In this document: in pieces, positions 1-7,589 of the stretch
Layout of the letters: every line of letters begins with the position of its first letter
How positions within the stretch are numbered: the stretch's first letter is position 1
NCBI GenBank assembly: GCA_027577415.1
Contig: JANBQS010000470.1
Coordinates: 1-17,220 of the forward strand
DNA: 17,220 nucleotides
Direction of reading: 5' to 3'
Origin: Coemansia sp. RSA 922
Taxonomy: Eukaryota; Kickxellomycota; Kickxellomycetes; Kickxellales; Kickxellaceae
The notes under the pieces: generated by a model
The model's input: the letters and a program-made list of their open reading frames with translations, nothing else
Databases searched by the model: none
Told to the model about the DNA's origin: nothing
Program-made: the position numbers and the translations under genes

Positions 1-297
1 GCTCTCGTTCTGCTCCAAGTCGCCGTGCTCCTCCTTTGCCTCCTCTACCTTCTTATCCAGGGCCACCAACTCCGCCGCGCTAGCCTTCTCAAGCTCGGCT
101 GTCAGGGCCTTGTCTTCTTTGAGGATTCCCTCATCGACGAGTCGGCTATAGAACGCCGCCATCTTGTCCAGCTTTATGCCTTCAACGAGCTTTTGCAGAG
201 CCTCTTTGCGCTGCTCGGGCGTTCCATTCAGAGCAGCGAATTTGTGCTGAGCGAGTGGCAACTCTGGCTTCTTGGCAAATATAGCACTGTCAGCCAT
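1..297 (-). CDS. RPN7: 26S proteasome regulatory subunit Rpn7 (PSMD6), 5' part, runs off the left edge
   Basis: Seen: reading leftward from an ATG at 297, 99 codons are open to the window edge. The start is MADSAIFAKKPELPLAQHKF, followed by a Lys/Glu-rich helical stretch (about residues 62-97). Known: the N-terminus of PSMD6/Rpn7 has the same pattern, with a short KNPxLxxAQ-like segment, a helix around 'MAxxYxxL', then LLxK-type residues and a charged helix. Rpn7 is a PCI-domain subunit of the proteasome lid, helping to form the horseshoe that positions the Rpn11 deubiquitinase. The PCI domain itself lies outside the window. The gene is head-to-head with RPN6, with 297 bp between the two ATGs. 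The identification rests on the N-terminus only, so it is likely but not certain. No intron is visible in this part. Confidence 0.8.
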   Translation of the reverse strand, partial: MADSAIFAKKPELPLAQHKFAALNGTPEQRKEALQKLVEGIKLDKMAAFYSRLVDEGILKEDKALTAELEKASAAELVALDKKVEEAKEEHGDLEQNES

Positions 298-594
298 TGC
301 AAACTTAAGATAATTTGAGCGATAGTTGAAAGTAATTAAATGTAGCGATGCGGGTAAAGAAAGAGATTGTCAACAGCCAAAAAGCGCATGCGTCAGACAA
401 AGCAGTGATTGTGATTAATCAAATCAGCAGTGTGTTGCTTGTTGGCCGCGTCATGGCTTTTTCTGTTGTCAGTCTGATTTTGCTTCTTACGATTCTGTTA
501 CCCAATTTAAATTCTTTTTTTATCGGCATCTGTGCGCTTTTATTCTACACTCGGCTCGATAACTAGCAATTGTATACATTCAAAAGGAAAGCAA
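298..594. promoter_or_regulatory. Bidirectional promoter between RPN7 and RPN6
   Basis: The 297 bp between the divergent ATGs of two proteasome lid genes must hold both promoters. Seen inside are a CGCATGCG palindrome at 385-392, a TGATTAATCA palindrome at 412-421, and T-rich tracts near 509-516. No good TATA box is seen. The yeast proteasome control element GGTGGCAAA (bound by Rpn4) was looked for on both strands and is absent, so any co-regulation would use other factors. The palindromes are candidate factor sites only. Confidence 0.6.
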
Positions 595-1920
595 ATGGCC
601 TCGCAATTGGAGCAAGCCCAGCGCCTGGCGAAGGAGGCGCCACAGCAGGCGATAGAGTTGTACAGCTCAGTTTTATTTGCCGACAGTGCCAGCAGCTTTA
701 CTGTAGCCGACCGCGAGGTGGCGCTCTTGTCTCTGGCGGCCCTATTTGAGCGCATGCAAGACGCGGCGGCGCTGACCAAGCTCATCAATGGATCCCAGGG
801 GTATCTCACGGCTGTGTCCAAGGCAAAGTCGTCAAAGCTTATTCGCACGCTAGTTGATCGGTTCAACGGTATCGAGGGCGGTCTTCAGCCGCAAATTGCC
901 ACTTGCCAGGGTATGGTCGAGTGGGCCAGGGGCGAAAACCGCGAGTACTTGCGGCAGGCCCTGGAAACGCGTCTTATCTCGCTGTACCTCGACAACCGCA
1001 TGTACACCGAGGCGCTAGCACTGATTTCACTGCTGCTGTCAGAGCTGAAAAAGTTGGACGACAAGATGCAGCTGGTTGAGGTACATCTGCTGGAGAGCCG
1101 CGTGTACATGGCGATAAAGAACCTGCCAAAGTCTCGTGCAGCACTGACCTCGGCGCGTACTGCCGCAAACAGCATCTACACCCCGCCGCCGCTACAGGCT
1201 CATCTCGACTTACAGTCTGGTACCCTGCATGCCGATGAAGGCGACTTTAAGACCGCGTACTCGTACTTTTTCGAGACCATGGAGGGCTTGGCGGTCTATG
1301 TGACGCCAAAGGGCACTGACGAAAATGCTACGTCGGCGGCAGGAGATATGTCGTCGGCTAGCTCTCCGGCGACCTATGAGCAGCGGCAGTTGCAGGCGTT
1401 TGCGTACATGCTGCTGTGCAAGATCATGATCCAGCAGCCTGACGACATTACTGCTCTGCTAGCCACCGGCAAGACGGCATCAAAGTTCAGGGACCACCGT
1501 GCGGTTGCTGCGCTGCAGGCTGTGGCCAAGGCACAGAAGCAGCGGTCTCTTGCTGACTTTGAGCGGGTGCTTTCCGAGTACCGCGACGAGCTTCAAAACG
1601 ACGAGCTCATCCGCAACCACTTGACTGCGCTGTACGACACGCTTTTGGAGCAGAACCTTGTGCGCCTGATTGAGCCCTATTCGCGAGTTGAAATCGCTCA
1701 TATCGCCAAGCTTATCAGCCTTCCTATCCGCGTCGTAGAGAACAAGCTCAGCCAGATGATCTTGGACAAGGTCTTTTACGGTATCCTGGACCAGGGTAAT
1801 GGCTGCTTGGTTATTTTCCCAGAGGCCAAGCATGATAGTACTTATGATGCCACGCTCGACACCATCAAGAACTTGAGCAACGTCGTCGAGTCGCTCTACG
1901 TAAAGGCTGCCACGTTGTAG
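595..1920 (+). CDS. RPN6: 26S proteasome regulatory subunit Rpn6 (PSMD11)
   Basis: A 441-aa intronless gene, close to the family length (human 422, yeast 434). The frame is open from 532, but the ATG at 595 (after GGAAAGCAA) gives the typical short Rpn6 N-terminus. Residues 1 to about 300 form helical TPR-like repeats. The C-terminal third is the PCI domain with winged helix, recognisable by the stretches SLADFERVLSEYRDEL, LLEQNLVRLIEPYSRVEI and KLSQMILDKVFYGILDQGNG, and ends in the family's LYxKAxxL tail. Rpn6 is a lid subunit that clamps the lid to the 20S core and ATPase ring in cytosol and nucleus. Odd: a Ser/Ala/Thr-rich insert at about residues 236-262 separates the helical repeats from the PCI part and is absent from the human protein. 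It shares its upstream region with RPN7. Confidence 0.95.
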   Translation: MASQLEQAQRLAKEAPQQAIELYSSVLFADSASSFTVADREVALLSLAALFERMQDAAALTKLINGSQGYLTAVSKAKSSKLIRTLVDRFNGIEGGLQPQIATCQGMVEWARGENREYLRQALETRLISLYLDNRMYTEALALISLLLSELKKLDDKMQLVEVHLLESRVYMAIKNLPKSRAALTSARTAANSIYTPPPLQAHLDLQSGTLHADEGDFKTAYSYFFETMEGLAVYVTPKGTDENATSAAGDMSSASSPATYEQRQLQAFAYMLLCKIMIQQPDDITALLATGKTASKFRDHRAVAALQAVAKAQKQRSLADFERVLSEYRDELQNDELIRNHLTALYDTLLEQNLVRLIEPYSRVEIAHIAKLISLPIRVVENKLSQMILDKVFYGILDQGNGCLVIFPEAKHDSTYDATLDTIKNLSNVVESLYVKAATL

Positions 1921-2378
1921 AAACCATGTTGCCACCGTTGTGAGGGGGGGCTTCACTCACTACATCCGATAACTGGTTATACTAGGCTTCTCAACTAGGT
2001 TTTCATCATATACCGCTTAATAGTCAAATTGTCGCTGCTCACACCAGAGTCACCTAGTTTTACTCGGCAAAATCGTATCTAGGATGACTGCTCCGCTGCA
2101 AGGCGCACTCGCTTAGGCGCATCATTGCCGCTCAGCCAGTAATGGTTGCCTCCTTCCAATCCACACGTCTAGCTCCTGTCAACTTATATGCGCCATGCAT
2201 CACATCGTACTACTGCAATGTATGTGTCCCGCATCCAAGCGCACATCAAAGACAATTGACCAGAGTCACTTTTTTTACTTTATAGATACTTTTTTTATAT
2301 TTACTGCATCCTTGTATCTATATATACTATTTTACCATTTAATTGTTATATAAACTACTTTGTTACGTTGATATTATA
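1921..2378 (+). promoter_or_regulatory. RPN6-lipase spacer with TATA boxes for the lipase gene
   Basis: 458 bp without a gene: RPN6 3' flank first, then a strongly AT-rich stretch from about 2270. TATATA at 2319-2324 lies 55 bp before the lipase ATG and is the best core promoter candidate. TATATAAA at 2347-2354 is probably too close to the ATG to act as the main box. No tRNA A/B boxes or repeats were found. Confidence 0.4.
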
Positions 2379-3465
2379 ATGAGGGCATCTCTGGCTGTCC
2401 TCCTCGCCTTTTCTGCGATGGTGCTTACAGCCAGGGCAGATGTTCAAACACCTATGATGCGGTTAAAAGTAGGGTCGCCAGCAGCAACAACTGTTAACGC
2501 CGAGGGACTGTTTTCACTGGTTATATACTTGTTTTCTAATGCCGCTGCCGCCAAGCACAAAACAACTAGAAACCACTTTTACATGAGACCAGGAGCCGAG
2601 TTCAAAATGTTTGCACAGTAAGTGGTCAACAAAATTTTATTATCCTATTTATATTTTGCTTACCGTATGAAGAGAATCATCAGACCGACTATACTAAACC
2701 ACACTTTGTGTACACTCATGTCTTAATAGCTACTCGCGAGCTTCGTACATAATTAAAGATAAGTGGAATTGCTCGCCAAGTTGCATGCTTCCGGAAACCG
2801 CCGAGACGGTTTTAGACTATACTTGGCACAATACATCACCGCCGAGCGCTGGATATGTTGGACACAATGACAATGCGCGTATAATTATTATATCATTCAG
2901 AGGAACGGCGGACACTGATGACTGGATCCAAGATGCAGAGTTTTCGCTAGACCCATGGCCAAAACATATCCCAGGCTCAATGGTTCACCACGGATTTCTG
3001 ACCGCGTACAACTCGGTCTCCAGCAAAGTAACAAACATGGTTATCAGTATTGCAAAGCGATACCCAGATTACAAGCTTGTATTTACAGGTCACTCGCTAG
3101 GTGGCGCGGAAACCGTGATGTGTGCTGTAGATATTCTGCACCGACTACCAGAGCTCAAGCAACGAGTACACATATACACATATGGAATGCCGCGAGTAGG
3201 TAACGATGCATGGGCAAATGGCGTTGACAGAATGGGACTGCCAATTTATCGACTGGTATATGAAAATGATTTGGTTCCACACATCCCGTTCCAGTGGCTA
3301 GGATACAAGCACTTTTCACAAGAGGTCTGGATCCACAAGAATCGGACAATATTTTGCGGCAAGGACAGCGAGGCGCCTCACTGTTCGGCAAGTATAGCGT
3401 TTTCAGACTATAGCGTACCAGATCACTCGCAGTACTCACAGGCAAATTGGACGTTTAGCATTTAG
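2379..3465 (+). CDS. Secreted class 3 (Rhizomucor-type) triacylglycerol lipase, two exons
   Basis: Exons are 2379-2617 and 2730-3465, giving 324 aa. Residues 1-20 form a signal peptide ending in the AxA motif ARA|D. A pro-region follows. The splice joins MFA to HYSRASY, restoring the conserved lipase segment. Catalytic residues are visible: nucleophile S202 in GHSLGGA, D260 in YENDLVPHIP and H312 in VPDHSQY. The oxyanion segment is FRGT (T139). Two cysteine pairs match the Rhizomucor miehei enzyme: WNCSPSC, and CGKDSEAPHC with eight residues between. The third pair of that family is missing at both ends. Two N-glycosylation sequons (NRT, NWT) are present. Expected role: extracellular hydrolysis of acylglycerols. 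Wobble positions are visibly richer in A/T than in RPN6 or GCD2. Its 3' end converges on GCD2. Confidence 0.92.
2618..2729 (+). other. Intron in the lipase gene
   Basis: 112 bp, phase 2. The donor is GTAAGT at 2618-2623, a branch-like TACTAAAC lies around 2692-2699, and the acceptor is TTAATAG ending at 2729. Without splicing the frame hits TAA directly after the donor G. Splicing restores the conserved AHYSRASY segment of fungal lipases, which confirms both borders. Confidence 0.92.
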
Positions 3466-3491
3466 AGCAACTGGTGCAGGCACACAGTGTA

Positions 3492-3497
3492 AATAAA
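3492..3497 (+). terminator. Poly(A) signal of the lipase gene
   Basis: AATAAA lies 27 bp after the lipase stop codon and 29 bp before the stop codon of the convergent GCD2 gene. Lipase transcripts are therefore likely to end inside, or overlap, the GCD2 3' region. Confidence 0.6.
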
Positions 3498-3525
3498 ATA
3501 GATATTGTAATATAGCATTGGTGAC

Positions 3526-5637
3526 TCAAAGCTGGTCCTGGTACTCGCGCAAAACTACTGGGATACTCGTGGTCGGAATCATGCCGACTTCGGTCAGAAT
3601 GACAGACACAAACTCTGGCGGAGTGATATCTTGCGTAAGGTTCATGAGACGCAAGTTGTGGGTAGAGCGCCATTCGCTCAAGGGACAGCTGATGTTAAGC
3701 CTGGCCAGAGCCTTGGCCTCGTCAGACATGACAACCGGCGCCGCAGCTTTGGTTCCCTTGCCCCGCTTTCCCGCAGCACCAACGACAACAGAGGCAGCCT
3801 CGCCAGCAATATCACTTGCCAACGAGCTACGGTTGTTCCACCGAGGACGAGCCGAGTACCGATCGCGCGCATAGGCACTGTACTCCATTTCGGCCAACGA
3901 AGGGCTACAGTGGAGGCCGACAGGCTCGGCGTCTGAAACGCCCGTCTTGTACATTAGGGCATCGGGGACGCCCAGCTCGTTGCTGACAACGGCATCCAGC
4001 TGAATCTTCTCGCTAAACTTGTACGTCTCGCATGGCACAATGACAGGGACGTGGAACGAGTGCGCCGACAAGGCGACCATCGCCGTGCCTGCCCGCGAGA
4101 GCATGGCGCCATTGGCAAAGAAAGCCTCGGCGCCTAGGAAGACCTTGGAGGCCTCGCGCATGAGGAAGCTGAGCGCAGTGATGGGCGCATAAGTAACGCC
4201 TCCGTACAAGCCATTGCGCCCGCGGCCCTTGCCACGCGTGCTGAGGTTGGCCGGAACAGACGCCATATCAGACGAGTCACTGGCGGCCGCTGCTGCCGCA
4301 TCGAGATCCGAAAAGCCCGCTGCAACAAGCTTGTGGACGAGCTTGCGGCCGTCATTGTGAGGGCGTGAGTCAACAACAATTACGCGGAAGCGGCGACCCA
4401 TGTCGCGAGCAGCAATCAAGAGTCTCTGCACAGTGGAAGAGTTGCCGTAAGTCAGAACAACGTCGCCGTCTTGGATCTTTTCAACGCCCAGCTCGGCAAT
4501 GACATCGCCAGCAGCAGTGATGCGCTCCTTGACATAGTCGCTAATCATTGTCACCAGCTTGCTCTTGGCCTCGTCGTCGTTCATGTCGGCCGAGATGTTC
4601 TGAACCTGGCTTTTGAGCCAGCGGATGGCATTGCCCATGCCAGTGGACATGGGACGCTGATACACCAAAAAGTTGATCTGGGCCGAAAGATGAGGCACCA
4701 AGTGGCGATAGAGCGCCGTTTGCGGAGGTGGCGTGTAGTCGGCAATAACGACGGCAAAGGCCGCCAGAACAGACACAACGCGGGCGTTGGCGCCGGATAC
4801 CTCCATAGTAGCCATGCGCAGGCCGACCTCCTTGATGCGCGGGTGGATGGCAATGCCCATCATGCTGCTGCTGAGCTTGGCCACCTTGCGCTGTCCAAGC
4901 CCATTAGAGAATGGTGGAATGGCGTCACTTAGCAGGGCCTCTGCAGGCTCTCCGCTTGGGCCAGAAATGCCGACTTTGCATGGCTCACCCGTGTTGGCAG
5001 CAACGTAGTCATCTCTAGTCATCCCAGCAATGACATGAGGGCCAGGAGGAAACTCGGCGTTTCTGATGCCAGCTGCAAAGGCCGCCGCGTCTCCAACGCC
5101 ATGGTCGGTCGCCGCTGGGTTGTTTATGCTCAGAGACTGCACAACCTCTAGCGCCGTCGCCGAAGACGGAGGGTGCTGAGGAGTATCCAAGTGCAAGTAG
5201 AGATACATACGCTTGTCCTCGGGGATCACTCGGTTGGTCATGCTGTAGCGCGCGTTCTTACCCTGCGCTGTTGCTGCTGCCGAGGTCGCTGATGCTGCTG
5301 CCGTTCCCGACACAGAGTGCTGGGCGCCAGTGTCAAGCCGTGCCTCGCGTAGGTCTCTCGTGCCGCTAGCTGCTAAGCCGCTGTCCCGATGCTGTTGACC
5401 AGAGCCTCCAGACTGTTTAGACGCACGCTGCTGCTCTTGCAACGCCCGCCGCTCGGCCTTGCTAAGTGTACTCTTCGAATCCTTTTTGTCCGTGTCAATT
5501 CCCTTCTTCTTCAGCTCAATGTCCTTTAGCCGGCGACGCTCCTCCTTTAGCCGCGCCTTTTCGGCCGCCTCTGCAGACAATGTCGGTGTGGCCTGCGACG
5601 ATTCTACGACCTTGCTCTCCGATTTCGCCTCGCTCAT
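3526..5637 (-). CDS. GCD2: Translation initiation factor eIF2B, delta subunit
   Basis: 703 aa, no intron. The ATG at 5637 (MSEAKSES) is the first in frame; five upstream codons lack an ATG. The N-terminal ~200 residues are charged and low-complexity, with the family's basic helix LSKAERRALQEQQRASK. The C-terminal part is the eIF2B alpha/beta/delta Rossmann-like domain. Landmarks are YGNSSTVQRLL (about 394-405), VVDSRPHNDG, KVFLGAEAFFANGAMLSRAG (about 497-516), PCETYKFSEKIQLDAVVSNE (about 535-555) and the end LTQDITPPEFVSVILTEVGM followed by PVVLR. eIF2B is the cytosolic GDP-GTP exchange factor of eIF2 and the sensor of eIF2-alpha phosphorylation, and delta belongs to its regulatory core. Odd: about 85 extra residues (roughly 565-650, Ala/Gly/Lys-rich toward the end) split the last conserved strands. 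The gene faces the lipase tail to tail. Confidence 0.95.
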   Translation of the reverse strand: MSEAKSESKVVESSQATPTLSAEAAEKARLKEERRRLKDIELKKKGIDTDKKDSKSTLSKAERRALQEQQRASKQSGGSGQQHRDSGLAASGTRDLREARLDTGAQHSVSGTAAASATSAAATAQGKNARYSMTNRVIPEDKRMYLYLHLDTPQHPPSSATALEVVQSLSINNPAATDHGVGDAAAFAAGIRNAEFPPGPHVIAGMTRDDYVAANTGEPCKVGISGPSGEPAEALLSDAIPPFSNGLGQRKVAKLSSSMMGIAIHPRIKEVGLRMATMEVSGANARVVSVLAAFAVVIADYTPPPQTALYRHLVPHLSAQINFLVYQRPMSTGMGNAIRWLKSQVQNISADMNDDEAKSKLVTMISDYVKERITAAGDVIAELGVEKIQDGDVVLTYGNSSTVQRLLIAARDMGRRFRVIVVDSRPHNDGRKLVHKLVAAGFSDLDAAAAAASDSSDMASVPANLSTRGKGRGRNGLYGGVTYAPITALSFLMREASKVFLGAEAFFANGAMLSRAGTAMVALSAHSFHVPVIVPCETYKFSEKIQLDAVVSNELGVPDALMYKTGVSDAEPVGLHCSPSLAEMEYSAYARDRYSARPRWNNRSSLASDIAGEAASVVVGAAGKRGKGTKAAAPVVMSDEAKALARLNISCPLSEWRSTHNLRLMNLTQDITPPEFVSVILTEVGMIPTTSIPVVLREYQDQL

Positions 5638-5684
5638 ATTTAATAAATTCAAAGTTGAAATCGAATAATGAATAAAAAAAATGT

Positions 5685-5725
5685 CAAAAGAGGGAAATCA
5701 GTCACAGACGGTTTTTCCTCTTTTG
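5685..5725. repeat. Inverted repeat (9-bp arms) upstream of GCD2
   Basis: CAAAAGAGG at 5685-5693 and CCTCTTTTG at 5717-5725 pair perfectly around a 23-bp spacer. It lies 48 bp upstream of the GCD2 ATG, so it could be in the promoter or the 5'UTR. Function unknown. Confidence 0.5.
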
Positions 5726-5737
5726 GGAAAGGAGTGA

Positions 5738-5759
5738 TTTTTTAGCCTTGGCTAAAAAA
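5738..5759. repeat. Perfect 10-bp hairpin TTTTTTAGCC-TT-GGCTAAAAAA
   Basis: Arms 5738-5747 and 5750-5759 are exact reverse complements with a two-base loop. On either strand the transcript would form a short GC stem flanked by A/T runs. It lies in the 187 bp between the GCD2 ATG and the ATG of the doubtful ORF at 5825, 13 bp from the inverted repeat at 5685-5725. Confidence 0.6.
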
Positions 5760-5824
5760 AAGTGGTCATAAAGGCCTATGACATCCTCGCCCTCCTGAAT
5801 ACACATTTTAGCGCAGAACCAACC

Positions 5825-6061
5825 ATGTCCGAGCTGTTAGCGATAGAGGAGACACTCTTTCCAGAGCGCGACTGCCTACTAGTAGCAAAAATCTATACTA
5901 GAATATCAAAGAATAGAGACGACCCACCCAAAGTGGGATTAGAAGTTGCTGACGAGAGGGTTTCTTTAGTTTCTTCACATGCTTCAAACGTTTGTAGTTT
6001 GTGCGCCCAAGACAAGTTGCCCATGGTCAACTCTTTCACTGAGGTAGTCACTAGTTCATGA
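5825..6061 (+). CDS. Doubtful small protein, 78 aa, unrecognised
   Basis: The ORF starts MSELLAIEETLFPERD in a good context (AACCATGT) and is divergent from GCD2. It is hydrophilic, with a Lys/Arg/Asp patch (KNRDDPPK) and one CSLC pair near the C-terminus. No signal peptide, membrane helix or family motif is seen. A six-codon upstream ORF (ATG at 5779) would precede it on the same transcript. A donor-like GTAGTC lies near its end, so it may be a first exon. Composition is less GC-rich than in the certain genes. It may be a chance ORF. Confidence 0.3.
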   Translation: MSELLAIEETLFPERDCLLVAKIYTRISKNRDDPPKVGLEVADERVSLVSSHASNVCSLCAQDKLPMVNSFTEVVTSS

Positions 6062-6114
6062 TATGTGTAGGATGTCTAGCTCGCATCTGCGCCATCACTC
6101 GCAATCACACATTA

Positions 6115-6189
6115 ATGTCACGTGACATAATCAACGCCTTTGATCAGCTAATTCGTATTACCATTGCCTGTACATTGGCTTATTTAAAA
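6115..6189 (+). promoter_or_regulatory. CACGTG palindrome plus TATA-like box
   Basis: A perfect 14-bp palindrome, ATGTCACGTGACAT, lies at 6115-6128. Its core GTCACGTGAC is the form preferred by Cbf1/USF-type bHLH factors. TATTTAAAA follows at 6181-6189, a spacing normal for a fungal promoter. Downstream there are only tiny ORFs: ATGs at 6257, 6261 and 6268 give 4, 9 and 34 codons. It may drive a non-coding RNA or a gene whose coding part has decayed. Confidence 0.35.
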
Positions 6190-7301
6190 ATCTGACCACT
6201 AGCGGCTGTGGTTAGGTTCTCAGTACACACTTTACTTACTCTCCCTGATTCCCTATATGGATGTTGGATGAGTCAGCATATCAATATTAAAGTCAATTAT
6301 TCTGAGCAGTACCTTGTGAATTATAAAAGAATTGAATGTTCCAATAACTTGAGCTGTACCAGTTGCACGTGAAAACGAAGACATGATTAATTTGGCATCA
6401 AACGATGAGAGTGCACGCAAAGCACAAATATGTATGTCCATGAGTGCTAGAGTATAAATATTCGTAGGAATTTGGGTTTACTACTAGGTGGTGTATATCA
6501 CCACTTGCATTCAATAAATACTACATTAGATTCACTTGTAGTGCTCAAGAAGTTGAAGGGCTCTAACACTGTCACTAAGAAGCTCACACCATTACAAGCT
6601 AAAGTCAAGTGAACCAGGTGCTGGGATGATGACCACATACAAGCAGCCACCCCCAAAGTATCTGTGCGAAGACCCATCCTCACCAACCAGCCGCCAATAT
6701 CAACAACAACAATAATAACCATTCCCATGTTGAATAGATAATTTCACTTTTGCAAGACAACTTGTATTTGAAAGACTGCCCTATAAAGCAACTGATTATA
6801 CAAAATGCCGGTTCGGCTCGACTCGGAATTGCCACCATGGCTCATTAACACCGTTTTTGCTGAAGATGCCGTCTCGCTAGCTTTATAGCTTTAATTCTCA
6901 ATAGTAGGTTAGGCTGGTAGCCGGGATAGCCTTGTTTTATTTCCATTCCCCCATGTTGGAGTATATACAGAGTGTAGTTATTGCATGGCTTGCAACCACG
7001 ATTAAGATCGGCACAAAAGCAGATACACAAATCACCCACCGCTGTCTTTGTGCAAGAAAATGGAGCAACGTAATTAAGCTCCGGCACTGTGAAGAGGCTG
7101 GGGCGATACAACTTTCCACAAAAAAACAAATGGAAGGAGGAAAAGTAAAGAACTTACACAAGGCGATTCAGAGGTTTTCTCCACTCCTGAACTTACCTTT
7201 CGGGCTAATCTTCCACGGATTGTGTGTGTGCGTTTGCTGTGTGCTTTAAGCTGCAAGTCTCGTGCGTTCCCATCGTGTCCTGTGCAAGCCGAAGACGTGT
7301 T
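6190..7301. other. 1.1-kb stretch with no supported gene
   Basis: AT-rich and without recognisable coding, tRNA or snoRNA features. It holds only fragments. A 34-codon ORF lies at 6268-6372 (+) and a 62-codon ATG ORF at 6253-6441 (-); these overlap and cannot both be real. A 6-bp hairpin GTGGTG/CACCAC spans 6488-6504, and a 27-codon ORF lies at 6805-6888 (+). Splice-donor-like GTAAGT motifs occur on the minus strand at 7191-7196 and near 7151-7157. These could belong to decayed genes or an unannotated spliced RNA. Confidence 0.4.
6805..6888 (+). other. 27-codon ORF behind a TATA box, possibly a gene-start relic
   Basis: TATAAAG at 6782-6788 is followed by an ATG at 6805 opening MPVRLDSELPPWLINTVFAE and a few more residues before TAG. 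Its codons and residue mix look more gene-like than the surroundings, but it is very short and the TATA is only about 17 bp before the ATG. It could be the first exon or the broken 5' end of a lost gene, or chance. No homolog is recognised. Confidence 0.15.
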
Positions 7302-7589
7302 TCATGCGCTATGAAAGCCATACATGTGAGCAAAATAAAAAGTTGAAAACAGCGCTTGACACAAGTATAAGATAATAATAATAAATGAAGAGCATAATGA
7401 AACAAAAAAGAAAAGAAAGGCGGGTGCTGTCGTTTCCTCTATCCCTTGACGGATCCCCCCGAGCTTATTCCCATCCCTCTCCAACGGCTCACAGCTTCCA
7501 GTCAGACTCTCACTGGCGGAATAGCTCATGGGCTTGATTGAAGTCAAGGACAATTGTATTTTACGCGCTGCACGCGTTAGGCTAGCCAT
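7302..7589 (-). CDS. Doubtful 95-aa membrane protein, unrecognised
   Basis: The ATG at 7589 has an excellent context (CACAAAAATGGC). The first ~25 residues (MASLTRAARKIQLSLTSIKP and on) are basic and hydroxylated with no acidic residue, like a mitochondrial presequence. A hydrophilic middle follows, then one long aromatic/aliphatic hydrophobic stretch at about residues 56-90, suggesting a membrane segment. Two ACGCGT boxes lie 21-36 bp upstream of the ATG and one lies inside codons 5-6. Against it: no family match, a low-complexity C-terminus, and no poly(A) signal found. It would be divergent from the protein gene at 8138. Confidence 0.25.
   Translation of the reverse strand: MASLTRAARKIQLSLTSIKPMSYSASESLTGSCEPLERDGNKLGGIRQGIEETTAPAFLFFFVSLCSSFIIIILYLCQALFSTFYFAHMYGFHSA

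Noticed and set aside
298..594. Search for a PACE (GGTGGCAAA) element in the proteasome promoter
   Set aside because: No copy or close variant on either strand.
6620..6790. C-box-like ATGATGA, possible C/D snoRNA
   Set aside because: The nearest CTGA is about 160 bases away and no terminal stem pairs, so it does not fit a C/D snoRNA.
6932..7249. Plus-strand frame of about 100 codons (ATG at 6954)
   Set aside because: No promoter, no motif, simple Cys/Val tail from a GT-repeat, and competing frames of similar length on the other strand.
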